Notes: generated by a model not told the origin, from the letters alone. Counted from the stretch's first letter, positions 1-11,799 are shown. The stretch is DNA of 64,000 nt from Rhyacophila brunnea (GCA_022495005.1 JAGYXB010001619.1:310001-374000); one strand, 5' to 3'. Numbers and translations: made by a program.

Positions 1-1811
1 GTTTCAGTCAATGTATTTGCGTTTTGGCAACATTAATCTTTTACACTAAATTGAATAATTTACAATATAGTGGTAGATAGTAATGAAAAAATAACATTAA
101 ATTCACTTTCGAAAAACATAAACGTGTATGCTTTTTTAATACTGAAAATACCGGTATTTTGTATTTTTGAAACCGGTATTGCGGTATCGATAAATAATTG
201 AATACCGATATTGCTAACCCTAGTGTACGGAACCTTTGCGGTGGCCGTACGAGTGTAATATTCGTAATCTAATATGATGGAAAGAGCCCATCACCACGGT
301 CTGCATCGAGTCCCTCTAGAGTTAATTACAAGTTCGGCAACATAGCCCATATCATCAATTATCTGCAATTAAGTTATATCGGGAGACCAGCCCCTAATTA
401 AATAATCATTTAGTATGCCATCGCGGAGGGAGACGCAATTCATCAATTTCTGCCTTCTCTCCATATCACGCCCACATTAAGCCTTCTATTCCTACTTTGA
501 AAACTTGACACTTTAATTGGTATATCTACTGCGAGACATAATCGAGGTCGTATTACACTGGACAACGCAAATAATTATCTGTCAGTGCAAATCATTGATT
601 CTTTAAGTGTGCGTTTGGAGACGTTGTAGGATCATAAGGTCACTGGGTTCCTAAAAACGTTAAAGAATACAAATCGATACGTCTTACCTTTTACTTATAT
701 GCATTATTTTATGTCTTTTTGAGTCATTAATACTTTTTTTTTTAAATATTCACCTGTTTTGCATTACAAATAGTCTCGACCCGAACGATTGATGACGAAC
801 ACGATGTACCGATCCATTGCCGACTCAAGTAGAAAGCCGATACATTCACAACGACTGGTCCTACTTTTTCCACCCCTCCCGTTGTTGTCTATTGATGACC
901 TGTCGTTGTTCTATAGAGTGCTCATACTGTCACGTCTGTCGTGTCCACATAGGGAATGGTTTGATTTGGATAGATGAGTTACATGATAAATAATACACCA
1001 GCATTAACACACCTTCTACAAATGTAATGCATAGATCAATGCTACATATTTTTTGGAAATCGATATTACCACCGGTTTTTGTGCGAAGGACTGGTCGGAC
1101 TTTAACAGTTGATGAATAACAGGAATGTATATTACCTATATATAAATAACACTGATAGTTTTTGATTAGAGATTTTTTTTATAATTCTGTTGGGTTTCTC
1201 GATGTGAGGGCCAATGGTGTGGTGGAGGAGAGATGAGAAGTCGTTGTCGTGATTATGAAGGGTGTGAGTTTATTTAAATTGCGTATGTACATGTGTACAA
1301 TTGTTACAATAATGTGAATCACAGTACAGAGTGATGTGCTTCGGTCGAAAACTTACAATCGAATAATTCTCTTTTTATCAATCATGACGTACTGATTATT
1401 ATTTTATCAACTTATAATTATGTAATAATTAGGCTATTAACTAACTAAGTGAGAACAGATATACAAAGATTATTGTCGCAGTCATTGATCTACAAAGTTA
1501 GCTATAACTTGATACCTACATGGAAATGCCTATTAATTCAATTTGTAATAATATGTAATATCGCCATAATTAAATTTGAAACGAGAAAAGGCGAATCAAT
1601 ATGTCAAGCAATCTGGGATCTGATTTTGACAGCTGAACAGTGGACCACTCGTTGAATGTGCAAAAAATTATGCTCAGGCTTTATTAATCTAAAGATGGCG
1701 CTGACCGATCAGATGTCTTCTGTCAGTGATTTACACAGTATTTCTTTTTAGCACTACAACAGGGCATGAGGCGCAATGGCAGTATTGTAGTGAAACAATA
1801 GTGGATTTTTT
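1..1811. other. AT-rich noncoding stretch
   Basis: No convincing coding frame was seen; the two frames over 60 codons (789-977, 1449-1655) have no recognisable domain. The stretch holds one palindrome cluster, listed separately. The 240-480 part is less AT-biased and looks unique, so it could be a conserved noncoding segment, but nothing in it is diagnostic. Confidence 0.6.
136..222. repeat. ACCGGT palindrome cluster, copy 1
   Basis: ATACCGGTATT-type self-complementary motifs recur several times in about 80 bases. The right edge, read on the minus strand, is AGGGTTAGCAATATCGG. That resembles the AGGG(A/T)TTGCAAT edge of similar clusters at 8.6, 9.8, 46.1 and 47.6 kb. I read it as the decayed end of a hAT-like DNA transposon with palindromic subterminal repeats; that family assignment is inference. 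Confidence 0.5.
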
Positions 1812-1920
1812 TATTCAATGAATAATTATTCACAAGATTTAAGAATGTAACATTCTTTTATTGAACATAATTTAAAATCATTTCTAAGAAATATATAACC
1901 AATAGAAAAAATCTTTTTCA
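1812..1920 (-). repeat. Interspersed repeat, possible SINE body
   Basis: The stretch with ACAAGATTTAAGAATGTA and ATTGAACATA matches, on the opposite strand, the segment at 48.66-48.72 kb. Its right part (TTCTAAGAAATATATAACCA) resembles the DNA beside a tRNA-like sequence at 11.82-11.86 kb. No tRNA-like head is visible here, so this would be a 5'-truncated copy. Boundaries are approximate. Confidence 0.4.
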
Positions 1921-4689
1921 GCCTTCCTTCAATTTAGTTCTGAGAGCAATCTCGTCACACATACACCTGCATATTGTTTTTATACCTATTTAGCTTTATT
2001 TTGCGTAACGGGGTTGTTTGATTTGAGTAGTCCGTTGTAATGTGACAATAACACTTTGAATCCCAACTTACAAACTAAACCAGACACTGTGCAAACATTC
2101 AAAGATTGCGTGCGGGTAAATACGGCGCGGCGGCCACCTGCGCCCAGGGTTGAAAATGATAGCGACTTTCAACAACTACGGCCGTTAAATCGCTATAAAA
2201 AGTCAACAGGCTGTACCTATCACTCGAGCTTTCTTTGCGCTTATAACTTATCAGAACTTACCCCGTTTTACGGTTTGTTATAATAGCTCGACTATAAAAT
2301 TTATTAATGGCGCTTGTTTTCATTATATTCGATATAATTAATAGTGTTTTAAGTGTTATTTATGGAAGCCTTCTGCGTGTTTAGGCCTGTAACCGATTAA
2401 TCATTGTTTTGTAAGTATATTGCATTAAATGGCGAACTTTAGTTATTGTCTATTATTGAATTTATTTAATTTTATTTTTGAATTATTGAATGTCATATTC
2501 AGCAACCCTGAAGTACGTCAGCAAAGTATTTTTTGACAAAAGTTACAATAATTGCATTTATACTTTTGGCCCGTTTGGGAAAACAGATCAGAATGTATTA
2601 TTGGCGTGTGACGAAGTTGCGCGCGCCGATGTAACACATAATTTATTATTATGATTATATTCATTTCGGTCTCAAGGGTAGGTACATGAGCATGTACATA
2701 GTGTCATTTAGTTAGTCGTTCAATACAACCAAGTAAACAGCACGTGTTGTAAACATAACCCATATTGTGTCATAATAAAATAGTATTCACAAAATTCTGC
2801 GTGCGAAACTGCACTAAGGCATACTGAAAGCAATATCGCAGAAAGGAATTTGCCTTTTATATGTATAAAACAAGTTAAGACCGTCCAAACTTTCAAACTC
2901 GATTATCTCAAAACTAGTATTTTTGACTTAATGCTTATTATGTGGTATGTTTTATTGTGATAAATAAAATGACAAACACAGCTTAGAATTAATTACATGT
3001 ATTGATGAATTCATTCTTATGAAACTGTTTGTGCCCATATCAACATAAATATTTGTAACATACAGTAGGATTTTGAGCACTGGTTTGTGCTGGTATATGA
3101 TGTATTATCATAGGCATCGTTTGGTATGTAATAAAATATGTGCCCTTACTTCCAGTGAAGAGCTCTCAACTCTGCGTCACACGAGTAACTTAGCAAGAGT
3201 TATACCTTACTCCAGCTTGAAGTATAATTGGCAGGTCTACACGTTTTATAAGTCTTAAAAGTGCCCCTTAGATTCGTCCCCACTTTCCACCTCCTTCGTC
3301 TGTAGCATCCTAGTTTCTTTTGAAGCTTCTATCTTTTACACTGCGAGAGCTCTTCTTACCTCGGGGATCCCTCGCCTGGGCCCGGGAAATGGGCAATCCA
3401 TCAATTTCTCAAAGAAGAGAAAGCGACACGCGATAAATGCTTTCACCTCCGCCGCGGCTCGTATTTCGTCCCTTTTTTTCGTACCTATATCGAATTATCT
3501 CGTCTTATACAGTTGAAGCAAAAATGTCTAAACTAACCAGCTAAAAAAATGTTGGTAAATAAAAAATTAAATTGAGCAATATATATTGCTATCTGGTGTT
3601 ATATACAATTATATTTCATGTTCTGCAAATCCCGAATGGTGAATAGCATGTCAATCCTGACAGTATTGGCAATAAATAGTGTTAGTAGTGGCTCATTTTC
3701 TTTGGCGCGCAAATGACCAACCGATTTCTTAGAAAATTTAAAAGGGGGGGACCTCCTAAATTCCTAAATGTTAATACATGTAACATTAATTGCAATTATT
3801 CTTGAAAGAAAAAGGTATTGATAAAGTGTACCTTTATTATTATAATTTACCTACCTACGAATACTTCCGTTCTATTTTAATATAGGTACTAAAATCCACG
3901 ATCCAGTTATTTTCCTAATATTAAATTGGTATGTATACTGATGTATGTAAATACTTATGTATTTGTAAGAAAGGAGAGTGTTTCAATTAAACCATTTTTG
4001 TATAATTTATACAAAATAAAAATGAAAACTTGATTGTTATTTTTTACCGTAGAGGTCTTTAAAATCAGTCCGTGCGTCGGGTGGGTATCTACGTCACTAA
4101 ACGCGCCACTGGGTGAGCGAGTTCACTGGGGTTACATGTAAATTTTACGTATTACATTTCACTGTAGCACAGTACGCCGTGAGCTTTCTTATCGGAAAGA
4201 TATAACCGTATACTATATCTCTATAGTACCGAGATGAAAATAATACGAGTTGTTCGTGGAGCATTGCAGACAATAACGTTCCAATTTTATTAGATCCTCA
4301 CCTAACATAACACCCTAACAAATAATCCAGTACATATATTTGCTATTTTCAAAAATTTCTTTGTCGCTGGCTTCCTGTAAGTGTAAACCGACAAAAACCG
4401 TGTTTTATTTAGACATGCATTTTATCTCAGTACTATACGAATACGACCCAAAGAGGTTGGATGGTCTTTAATATACGACCATATAATTCCGATTACGGAC
4501 ATAGTTTGCTGAACCAAATATTCATGGATTTATATTCTCGAGATACTGTAATCTTTTTAAAGTGGCACCATGGGTATAGAAAAAGCGATTCGCAGTAGTC
4601 GTGTTGTATTGTTTGCTATGCCGCATGTATTGATGCTCGACTATCATGAAATATAGGTAATAATTACAGAAGCAACAGGTACGCAATTA
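1921..4689. other. Noncoding stretch, one GC-richer patch
   Basis: Mostly AT-rich sequence without a recognisable gene. The patch at about 3270-3480 is much less AT-biased (it includes a GCCTGGGCCCGGGA run) and looks unique. The segment 2890-2935 shares the phrase TATCTCAAAACTAGTATT with a repeat near 35.84 kb. The frames at 2056-2283 and 3073-3258 have no recognised similarity. Confidence 0.55.
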
Positions 4690-5044
4690 TTAAGAGCATA
4701 CTTCAGTGAAACGGCAAATAATTTTCAACTACAGGTGCGACGAAATTTCGGACTGGTTGCCTGCCAATCGGAGAGCGAAAGTCGAGCTGTGAACACGTCA
4801 ATTTGTTTTGTGATGGCGTCGGGGGAATAATTCTTAAATCGTGAAATGATGACTAAAAAACGTTACCCATTTACTTGAAAAAAGAAGACATGTCAATGAA
4901 TATATTATTATTATTACTAATAGAACAATAAATATAACATTGAATGGACGCATGTTGAATTTTTATGACAAATTATGTTTTGTTCTCCACGCGTCGCGTA
5001 GTCACGATCGTTTTAGACCGTGCCCCGGCCGAATATAGCCTTAA
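4690..5044 (+). mobile_element. TTAA-bounded MITE, copy A
   Basis: The first of six related copies. It begins TTAAGAGCATACTTCAGTGA, then AACGGCAAATAATTTTCAAC. It ends with a GATCGTTTTAGACCGTGCC block and a final CTTAA. Both ends sit on TTAA. The two ends are imperfect inverted repeats (TTAAG-GC-ATACTTCAG type). There is no coding capacity beyond chance frames. TTAA ends suggest piggyBac-type mobilisation; a 3-bp TTA duplication (Harbinger type) is the alternative. Confidence 0.75.
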
Positions 5045-6381
5045 AGTTAAATGATGTATTTAAAATGGCTATCTCTTCTTCTGTCATATCAGATCACTCA
5101 AAAGTTAGTATGTACTCAACTAAAGCGAAGACTTTCACATCCTGTTTCAAGTTGTTAGGACTTCTGTGCAGTTCTGTATGTCGTGGAAACCCCCGTGTTG
5201 TTGGACGAAAACTGTTTGTTAACTAACGACTCCCGGGGAAATCATACATAGCTTAAGGAAAATGGAAAATGCCCCCCACGCCACATCGCTGAAGGTTATT
5301 AATTTTTTCTTGAAAGAAATTTTTAAAGGAAAATTATCCGCATGTAGACGCTTTTCCAACCTCCAGGTTGCGTTCTTTATTATTCAAAAGCTTTTCATAG
5401 TGAGGCTAAGATAAACACAATGAATAAATATGAATTTAAATTGTTTTGTTAAACGCAAAAATATTTACTTTGGCGGCGGATTTTTTTAAAAATTACTCAC
5501 CGAGGAAACTAATTTATCGAAAGACGGGGGAAATTATTTCGTCTAATTTTATCAATTTTTCAGCGCTGTTTTCGGTAACACGTTTTACTTTACTTTTTCT
5601 AAAAAAATATATATTTCGCGGGAATTGCAAACTTCATTAATCAAACGTCTGTATTTGAAAGATACTGAGTGTTTTTTGGAGTATTTATTAATATTTTAAT
5701 GACAACAATAATTCGAGCTTGTCAACAATATTTTAAAATCTCAACAACAATAACTTTAAACAGATCTCTCACTAGCATTCAATAATAAAAATCGCATAAC
5801 AGTAATAAAGAACTTCCTATACCTATCTATTACCTATACCTATCTATTACCTATACCTATATATGTCATTGTGAGAACGCTGGGCTGTAGTTAATATTAC
5901 ACTGTATTGTCTTTATTTGGTTGGGCCGAAAAGTATAGTGGAACAACTTAAAGGCCATCCATGGACTGAAACCGTATGTGGTTTATAAGCGTGTGCTATA
6001 CTAAGCTTATCTTTTCTGTTCTTCGAAATATATTTTCACAAAATATATTATAAACATCTGATCGTATCCGTTTATACCATACACTTACAAATTTAGTGAA
6101 AATATATTTTCTTGAACAAAAATCATAAGTTTAGTATGGCACACGGATCTAAACCGCATGCGGTTTCAGTCAATGGATTGCCTCTTAACCTTGAAATTGC
6201 GCAGATTGCAATATCTTCTATACTGCGCACGATTTATAAAGTAATCGGTTTTCCATTGCTAAAGGCAACGTTATTTTCCTCAGCTTGTACGATCTAATTC
6301 AACCATGCATGATGAATATACTCCTAGGTAGGTACTACATACTTTGCATTTCGTCACTCGGCTCTATCATGGTTCTTAGCA
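5045..6381. other. Noncoding stretch
   Basis: AT-rich, with no recognisable gene. The frames at 5446-5640 and 6112-6297 look like chance. It contains the tandem repeat listed separately. The phrase AAACCGTATGTGGTTTATAA near 5970 and AAACCGCATGCGGTTTCAGT near 6151 form a loose direct repeat about 180 bases apart. Confidence 0.55.
5816..5862. repeat. 17-bp tandem repeat, 2.8 copies
   Basis: The unit CCTATACCTATCTATTA occurs at 5816-5832 and 5833-5849, with a partial third copy to 5862. The two full copies are identical, so the array is recent or still slipping. The CCTATA core is itself a hexamer repeat. Confidence 0.9.
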
Positions 6382-6711
6382 CAGAACGGATTAATAAGTA
6401 TAATTCACATAGGCTATACCCAAATACACTACGTTTTGAAGCAGGGTTTTGAATGTGTGTCAAGTTTCAATGAGTGTCATACGAAAATGAAACACACATT
6501 ATAATTTGTGTTGCAATCTTCAAATACACCAATATTGAATAAACGTCGGTGCATAAACCAAGAGCAGCTGTTAGAACGAAGGACAAGCTTAGAATGACGT
6601 ACTCTTGACACGTGTTTAAGTTTATCCCATATTCTTCCACACTCGAGATCAGATACCTGTTACTCCACACCCGTTAAGTATTTCAGTTCCCATCAATTCT
6701 GTCTTTCCTGG
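6382..6711 (-). repeat. 300-bp interspersed repeat, copy 1
   Basis: One of four copies (also 7458-7758, 16431-16719, 46260-46565). Shared landmarks are CAGGGTTTTGAATGTGTG, GCATAAACC(A/G)AGAGCAG, GACACGTGT and TATTTCAGTTCCCAT. The ends are weakly inverted: CAGAAC...AATA on one side and CCAGG(G)AA on the other. I could not assign it to a class. It faces copy 2 in opposite orientation 750 bases away. Confidence 0.75.
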
Positions 6712-7457
6712 TCCGTTGTCTGTTTAGGGCTTTTCATGTACCTACGTACTACGCGGAAGACCCTCGTAGGATAAATTTGCTTCATATCTGTACTGGAGTA
6801 GGTATGTCCACAATAGCAGTTAGAAATTTGATATAATTTAATAACATATTAATTTTGTTAAGTATTAGGTATTTCACCAGTGTTTTAATCTAAAGATTCT
6901 AATGAAAGGATATCTTGACTTCATTAGAACGTGTTAAGTAAAACAAAACACCGAAGAATAAAATTAATATGATTTCAGTATTCACTCACCAACAGCGCTA
7001 GGCGTTTATTGTTAACAGCCTGTTTACATCTTCTGTTTGCAGTTTAATTTTAAAACACTTGGCTTTTTCTTGGAATTTCTTGGAAAATTTCATATTCCCG
7101 TTTACCCTGGGGATATTACCCTATTACCCATGTTTTCCGCAACACTCTTTCCGCCCGGCGTCAGAAAGAAAATGGTTTATATTTCACACGACTTTTCGTC
7201 GCGCTGACAACGTACCATAGTAACACATTCTATCAAAATAAAATATAACTAATGTTCTCAAACGATAATAAAATTATGAACTCGTCACTCAGAACATTAA
7301 GTTATTAGTCAGCCGATATCAAACATTTGTATCAATCAGTTCTTATTCTCTCATTTAACTAGTCGTTCTACGCATATTGTGTTTCTCTTATTACGTAAAA
7401 CTATTAAATACTAAATTTACATAGATAACTAAATTGATATTATCTAAATATATACAT
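6712..7457. other. Spacer between two inverted repeat copies
   Basis: AT-rich with no recognisable gene. A somewhat GC-richer piece (7085-7165, with CCCGTTTACCCTGGGG) looks unique. The flanking 300-bp repeats are in opposite orientation, so this spacer could sit in the loop of a large hairpin. Confidence 0.5.
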
Positions 7458-7758
7458 CAGGAAGGAACTCAGAAATAATGGGAACTGAAATACCTAACGG
7501 GTAAGGAGTAGCAGGTAACCGATCTCGAGTAAGGAAGAATCCGCGATATACTTAAACACGTGTCAAGAATACGTCATAGGTACGTCGAATACTGACTGAC
7601 TGACAACTGCTCTCGGTTTATGCATTGGCGCTCATTTAATATTGGTGTATTACACACACTATTTCATTTTCGTAAGACACTCACACATTCAAAACCCTGC
7701 ATCAAAATGTAGCATATTGAATTATAGCCTATCGGAATTCTATTTATTATCTATTCTG
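7458..7758 (+). repeat. 300-bp interspersed repeat, copy 2
   Basis: Plus-orientation copy of the repeat at 6382-6711. It carries GGGAACTGAAATACCTAACG, CGAGTAAGGAAGAATCC, ACACGTGTCAAGAATACG, CTCTCGGTTTATGCATT and CATTCAAAACCCTGCATC in order. It is closer to the 16.4-kb copy than to copy 1. Confidence 0.75.
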
Positions 7759-8514
7759 TGATATACCTACATCCTCAAAATAATATAATAGAATGTACAA
7801 GTACGTACAATAAATCAACCATTTTAAATAGTTATTGTCTATCAATCAATTATGTATCCACATCAAAAATTAAACTATTGACATCTTTTAATTTGATTTA
7901 ACACCTTTGGATTATTTTCTGTGGGGATTTGTGAAGTCGCTAGTCCACACCGATAAACCAGAGACGATAGACAATTTGGAAGTCCAACATTCGCTGCGTT
8001 ATTGATCTCCCAGATTGCGCTTTCTTCGAGCCAGCCATATTTAAACACTAATGGCATAAAATTATCTTTCCAATAAATCCAATACCATGGCCATAGTTGA
8101 ACAATTACAAATAGTAACACCCCGTGTAAATGAATAAACAACTACAGTACCTACCACTGCACCACTAGACCACATAAATTCACTATTTCCTTTTTAAGGT
8201 ATATTCGCTTGGTATGCCATTATGGTACTGCTTTTCCCTTTTGTCCTCTCGTTTATTAAATCTTCACGGAACGTACATAATTTAATTTGCGATTAAACGG
8301 CCGCTTTGAAATATCATGACATTATTTGGGATGGCAGAGATTTTTCACTTTTACCAAGAAGCCGTTTGCCCTCTTAAATGCCAATCATGATACCCTTGGT
8401 AATTTATAATATTTACCACATTATAATAACATCATCCTTTCACGGCCAAATATCTCGAGCTACGTTATAATTCCATTTAATATTTCAATTAATAAATCGG
8501 CAAATTTACACCGT
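7759..8514. other. Noncoding stretch
   Basis: AT-rich. An 88-codon minus-strand frame (7875-8141) has no domain I recognise and no supporting codon pattern. Nothing else is supported. Confidence 0.5.
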
Positions 8515-8590
8515 AATTGGCCAGGGTCGATACACTGCTGGACGCAGGCTTCCCCACAACTCATTCCACTCTTCTCGGTCCCCAGTAAGG
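8515..8590 (-). pseudogene. Non-LTR retrotransposon ORF2, C-terminal scrap
   Basis: The minus strand reads DREEWNELWGSLRPAVYRPW. This is the conserved last block of RTE-like endonuclease/reverse-transcriptase proteins (compare DRESW-KLGEAF-QQWIDPG at 8.76 and 10.95 kb). Only the tail remains, and it abuts a CCGG palindrome cluster. Confidence 0.6.
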
Positions 8591-8656
8591 ATTGCAATAT
8601 CGAATGAAAATATCAATACCGGTATTTCGGTATTTCTTATTGAATACCGGTATTCG
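8588..8656. repeat. ACCGGT palindrome cluster, copy 2
   Basis: After AGGATTGCAATATCG come repeated ATACCGGTATT motifs, the second starting at about 8643. The left edge matches the AGGGATTGCAATACCGG edge at 9.83 kb. I interpret it as an end fragment of a palindrome-rich hAT-like element. Confidence 0.5.
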
Positions 8657-8747
8657 TGAAATATATGGAAAAATATATCAACCAATGATGATGACATATA
8701 CCATGATATGAAAATTTATAGCAAAAATATCTAAATATGTACATATA

Positions 8748-9512
8748 TGTCATCATCATCAGCTTGGGTCAATCCACTGCTGTATGAAGGCCTCCCCAAG
8801 CTTCTTCCAACTCTCTCGATCCTGTGTCGTTCGCTGCCACGTATTTCCGCTGAACTTTACCAGTTCGTCAATCCAGCGGCTTTTAGGGCGACCCTGTGGC
8901 CGTTTTGTGCCCCTTGGGTACCACTGGATGACGGCATTTGTCCAGCGGTCGTCCTTTCGGCGAGCTATGTGCCCCGCCCATCTCCATTTCAGCTCTTTGG
9001 CAACGTCTATTACATCGCGTACTCCTGTCTGCTTCCTAACCCATTCATACACCTCTCCATGCCTCGCTGTGCGACTCTTAGCCTTTGGACCAGTGTTGCC
9101 ATCTTTTCCTATGCTGATTATAGTACAAAGGGGTAAACATTATAGTATTTCTGAAAAATATATAGTACAGGAACATTTTTCGTCTTGAATCCTTTAAAAT
9201 TATAGTATTTTAGTATATTTGGCGTAAATTTATAGTGTTTTAGATTTTTTGCGGAATTAAAATTATAGTATTGTACTACAATTATAGTACGGTTAGCATC
9301 ACTGCTTTGGACATCTCTCGTGTTGAGGGTCCACGTCTCGCCGTCATACGTGAGCACGGGTAGCTCACATTGGTCGAACACCCTACGCTTAAGACACAAT
9401 GGTAGGTCACTTTTGAAGATATTATTCAGACCTCCGAAAGCACTCCATCCCAGCTTTGTTCTTCAAGCAATTTCATCGTGCATGCTTCCGTCTATGGACA
9501 CCTTACGAGTAT
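8748..9512 (-). pseudogene. RTE-like retrotransposon 3' end, broken
   Basis: The minus strand encodes the C-terminal part of an endonuclease/reverse transcriptase. Visible blocks are SDLPLCLK, VLTYDGETWTLNTRDVQ, then WRWAGHIARRKDDRWTNAV, RPQGRPKSRWIDEL and DRESWKKLGEAF. The 3' end is the CATCATCATCAG run, which is TGATGATGATGA on the coding strand and typical of RTE tails. It is 5'-truncated near 9512 and interrupted by a 214-bp hAT-type MITE at 9091-9304. Against the copy at 10.25 kb it has a 34-base deletion just after the MERCM block, which shifts the frame. It is a dead copy. Confidence 0.85.
9091..9304 (+). mobile_element. hAT-type MITE, 214 bp, copy 1 (nested)
   Basis: Starts CAGTGTTGCCATC and ends GTTAGCATCACTG, a pair of imperfect inverted ends. 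It is flanked by a perfect 8-bp duplication CTTTGGAC (9083-9090 and 9305-9312). The undisrupted sequence is readable in the retrotransposon copy at 10.6 kb, where GTCCAAAG occurs once. CAGTG ends with an 8-bp duplication are diagnostic of the hAT superfamily. The interior is repeated TATAGTA/TACTATA with no coding capacity. Confidence 0.92.
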
Positions 9513-9655
9513 TATACCTAAATGTAAATCGACTCACTCATTAATATTTAACGGAGTTCAACACTTTTCTTCTAATTACAAAAAAAAACAGTACTATGGT
9601 GGTTTTCTGCGATTATCTCAAAATTAGATTTTGGAATGTGTGAGTTATAATAATG
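9513..9655 (+). repeat. Interspersed repeat, unoccupied site
   Basis: The phrase AATCGACTCACTCATTAATA, then GGAGTTCAACACTTTTCTTC and GCGATTATCTCAAAAT, also occurs around 42.19-42.60 kb. There it is split at the TTAA by a 288-bp foldback. Here TTAA (9541-9544) is intact, so this copy shows the pre-insertion state. Confidence 0.75.
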
Positions 9656-9828
9656 ATATGATAACTAGCTTTGAAATAGGAGTCGGCGAGTGCATAATCA
9701 CCAGCCAAATGCAGTTATAAAGTGGTAGTAAATGGGCATTAAATAAACACATGGCAACCTTGAAACCAACTGGACCAATGAACTAATAATTAAGTGAGAG
9801 CTGTTAAAACCTGGTGATTAGGGATTGC

Positions 9829-9908
9829 AATACCGGTATTCCAATATTTTTCGATACCGAAATAACGGTTTTAAAAATCAGACAATACCGATATATTCGG
9901 TATTGAAA
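9829..9908. repeat. ACCGGT palindrome cluster, copy 3
   Basis: It starts AGGGATTGCAATACCGGTAT and continues with CGATACCGAAATAACGG and AATACCGATATATTCGGTAT. These partial palindromes carry substitutions relative to copies 1 and 2. Probable end of a hAT-like element. Confidence 0.5.
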
Positions 9909-10247
9909 GTAGAAATATTTCACAATGAAATAATAATTATACACTATAATCGACTTGCTTGTAAGTATATACCTAATTTTTTGATGTTTTATACTGAGGA
10001 GTAGCATATGGTAAAATATAACTTTTTTGGACAAGCGGGCAATATTGTGAAATTACTAAGTGTAAAAGTGCAATAAATGAATAAAACGTTATGCGGAATT
10101 ACCAGTGGGGCACATACACATCTAAGAACACTTCATAATATAAATGTATTGAAAGGTCATTCGAAGAAGAACGTGGTAATAGTTTTTCATCTACTAGGTA
10201 TTTGTAAATATTAGCATCTCTTTACTTATTTTAAATGGTTTACATAT

Positions 10248-10979
10248 ATGCAAGGTAGAATGCAAGAACTCGCGGATGTCAGACAAACGGTCGGCCTAAA
10301 GATAAACGTATCAAAGACAAAAGTGATGAGGAACTGTTTTTCGGACCCTGCGATTATCTGTATTAATAGCACCCAACTCGAGCAAGTCAGCAGCTACGTC
10401 TATCTCGGACAGCAGGTGTCCATAGACGGAAGCATGCACGTTGAAATTGCTCGAAGAACAAAGCTGGGATGGAGTGCTTTCGGACGTCTGAATATTATCT
10501 TCAAGAGTGACCTACCATTATGTCTTAAATGTAGCGTGTTCAACCAATGTGTGCTACCCGTGCTCACGTATGGCTGCGAGACGTGGATCCTCAACACGAG
10601 AGATGTCCAAAGGCTAAGAGTCACACAGCGAGGCATGGAGAGGTGCATGTTGGGCATCACGCGAAAGGACCGCAAGAGAAACGAATGGGTTAGGAAGCAG
10701 ACAAGAGTAAGCGATGTAATAGACGTTGCCAAACAGCTGAAATGGAGATGGGCTGGGCACATTGCTCGCCGAAAGGACGGCCGCTGGACAAATGCCGTCA
10801 TCCAGTGGTACCCAAGGGGCACGAAACGGCCACAGGATCGCCCTAAAAGCCGCTGGATTGGACGAACTGGTAAAGTTCGGCGGAAATACGTGGCAGCGAA
10901 CGACACAGGACCGAGAGAGTTGGAGAAAGCTTGGGGAGGCCTTCGTCCAGCAGTGGATTGACCCCGGCTGATGATGATG
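10248..10979 (+). pseudogene. RTE-like retrotransposon 3' end
   Basis: A frame of 237 codons encodes the reverse-transcriptase thumb and C-terminal region. Blocks in order are VGLKINVSKTKVM (about residues 15-27), SSYVYLGQQVS, CVLPVLTYGCETW, WRWAGHIARRKDGRWTNAV and RPKSRW. A one-base insertion in the GG run near 10860 shifts the frame. The family ending DRESWRKLGEAFVQQWIDPG lies in another frame and stops at 10971, followed by TGATGATGATGA. The endonuclease and catalytic palm of the polymerase are absent, so this is a 5'-truncated, inactive insertion. It faces the copy at 8.75-9.51 kb in opposite orientation. Confidence 0.88.
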
Positions 10980-11799
10980 AAATAATGTTCAATTATGTGT
11001 TTGAAAATATTGTAGATATTATTATTTTATTTTTTTAATGCATTTATCGTTTTAAAGTTATCTAATATTTTCAAACACATAATTAATACAGTTCCCATTA
11101 ACTTCTGACTTACCTAGTTTTATCATTTTGTATAGAAGGAAATGTAGAATCATATTCAATAGCTATCTCAAAAACGAGTTATTTAGTTGTAGTATTGAGG
11201 TGACAATATTAATTCAAACATAAATTATAATTCCTCGCAGAGTAGTTGCGAACGTGTGCCTTCGTTTAGTTTTCTACTATAAATAGAAGGTTCACTTTAT
11301 ATTCAATGTGTTTTTTCTTTCATAAAACCTTATTCATGCTCCACCGAACGAATTTAATGTAATCGATTTAAAAATACATATTCTCATGCATGGCTAAACG
11401 TTCAATAAAACCTATCGCAAATTCGTCTATGCAGCTCATTCATCCTCACAGCTAAAAAAAAAACTCATTCATGTCGTCAAAAAAACTCCATTTACCGTAA
11501 CGCCAAATGCTTTCTCTCACTCCTGTGAATAAATTTTCGCTTTTTTTCTTTTTCACAAATCTATTGCCGTCAGAAAACAAATGTCTCGTCGTCCACGAGA
11601 ACGGAAGATTTTTGTTCACGAGAAGTTATTTAGAATTTTGTTAAATTATATTTTTCATTTTTGCTACAAACATTGATTGATCTGTGACATGCAACAGTCA
11701 TCATCATCAATAGCCTGATCTCGTTTAACTACTGGATGAAAGCCTCTCTTAGCTCACTTCTTTTAACTGTATGTGTCCTTCGGTCTCATCTATTGTATC
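10980..11799. other. Noncoding stretch with a possible retro-tail
   Basis: AT-rich with no recognisable gene. TTTTCAAACACATAATT near 11070 is the inverse of AATTATGTGTTTGAAAATAT near 10990, forming a loose hairpin just after the RTE tail. At 11698-11762 a CATCATCATCAATAGCCTGA stretch with GGATGAAAGCCTCTC resembles the reverse of another retrotransposon 3' end, but it is too short to be sure. Confidence 0.45.

Noticed and set aside
8747..9188. Plus-strand frames of 129 and 134 codons
   Set aside because: They are the antisense of the RTE-like polymerase tail and continue into the MITE.
10400..10906. 168-codon minus-strand frame
   Set aside because: It is antisense to the retrotransposon frame at 10248-10961; the sense strand carries the recognisable protein.
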